DNA of 5,693 nt from Cellvibrionales bacterium UBA2034 (GTDB lineage: Bacteria > Pseudomonadota > Gammaproteobacteria > Pseudomonadales > UBA7239). Positions within the stretch are counted from its first letter, which is position 1, and each line of letters opens with the position of its first letter. Shown piece after piece: positions 5,576-5,693 of this stretch. Position numbers and translations under genes: made by a program. The notes beneath the pieces are model-generated. The model had not been told where the DNA came from and ran no database searches. It was given only the letters and a program-made list of their open reading frames with translations. The DNA lies in NCBI GenBank assembly GCA_002333095.1, contig DDBK01000171.1:1-5693 (forward strand), given 5' to 3'.

Positions 5576-5693
5576 AAAGCTCGCTGCTGGGCTGGTCTGC
5601 CTGGACGCCCGGGGTCTCCACGCCTGCAGAGTGGCAGGCGTGGGCCAAAGGGATGTTAGCGATTGCCGATGCACCGGATGCCCCTCCGGTGGA
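5572..5693 (+). CDS. Beta-ketoacyl synthase-like chain-length factor, N-terminal fragment (3' truncated by window edge)
   Basis: An ATG in a 4-bp overlap with the stop of the ApeP-like gene opens a frame that stays open to the right edge (40 complete codons). It reads 'MKSSLLGWSAWTPGVSTPAE', then a 'WQAWAKG' helix. The pattern WSAWxPG...EWQAWA is typical of the N-terminus of the ketosynthase-like proteins called chain-length factor in APE clusters (ApeC type, Ketoacyl-synt_2 family). These lack the active-site cysteine and pair with a true ketosynthase to control chain extension. Only the N-terminus is visible, so neither the Cys loss nor the length can be checked. The order apeP then chain-length factor agrees with an APE operon. 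Confidence 0.75.
   Translation, partial: MKSSLLGWSAWTPGVSTPAEWQAWAKGMLAIADAPDAPPV

Noticed and set aside
1..5693. CRISPR array, tRNA/rRNA genes, insertion sequence or transposase
   Set aside because: No regularly spaced repeats, no tRNA-like cloverleaf, and no transposase-like frame or terminal inverted repeats were seen.

Overview
The window is a piece of a biosynthetic gene cluster from a proteobacterium, most likely gamma- or betaproteobacterial. It is moderately GC-rich and tightly packed, and its gene families match proteobacterial aryl-polyene (APE) clusters. The sequence alone does not let me name the genus. The central theme is a dialkylresorcinol module (DarA and DarB) set inside an APE-type type II fatty-acid/polyketide locus. 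That combination is the genetic hallmark of flexirubin-like pigments, in which an aryl polyene acid is esterified to a dialkylresorcinol.

Layout from left to right. (1) Positions 1-731, plus strand: the C-terminal part of an MMPL/RND-type membrane exporter, cut by the window edge. (2) Positions 732-1236: a sigma70-like promoter, a leader hairpin, a small TRL-family lipoprotein gene, and a bidirectional terminator. (3) Positions 1235-5053, minus strand: a compact five-gene operon, read right to left. Its order is an ApeI-like hot-dog dehydratase, DarA, DarB, a small uncharacterised protein with a helix-turn-helix-like C-terminus, and a BtrH-like cysteine acyltransferase/peptidase-fold protein. 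Gaps are 5-16 bp or the genes overlap. (4) Positions 5054-5131: a short AT-rich divergent control region with a TATAAT box, an imperfect palindrome and a 14-bp tandem repeat. (5) Positions 5132-5693, plus strand: an ApeP-like dehydratase overlapping by 4 bp the start of a ketosynthase-like chain-length-factor gene, cut by the right edge.

How the parts could work together (inference): the plus-strand genes at the right, with further ape genes outside the window, would build and dehydrate the polyene chain on an acyl carrier protein. DarB would condense two beta-ketoacyl thioesters, and DarA would assist ring formation to a dialkylresorcinol. The BtrH-like protein is a good candidate for the acyl transfer that joins polyene and resorcinol, or some other ACP-bound acyl group to an acceptor. 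The MMPL protein would move the lipid-like product toward the outer membrane. No acyl carrier protein, ketoreductase or aryl-CoA/ACP ligase is visible here, so these must lie outside the window. The least understood parts are the 134-residue protein and the BtrH-like protein at the end of the dar operon.
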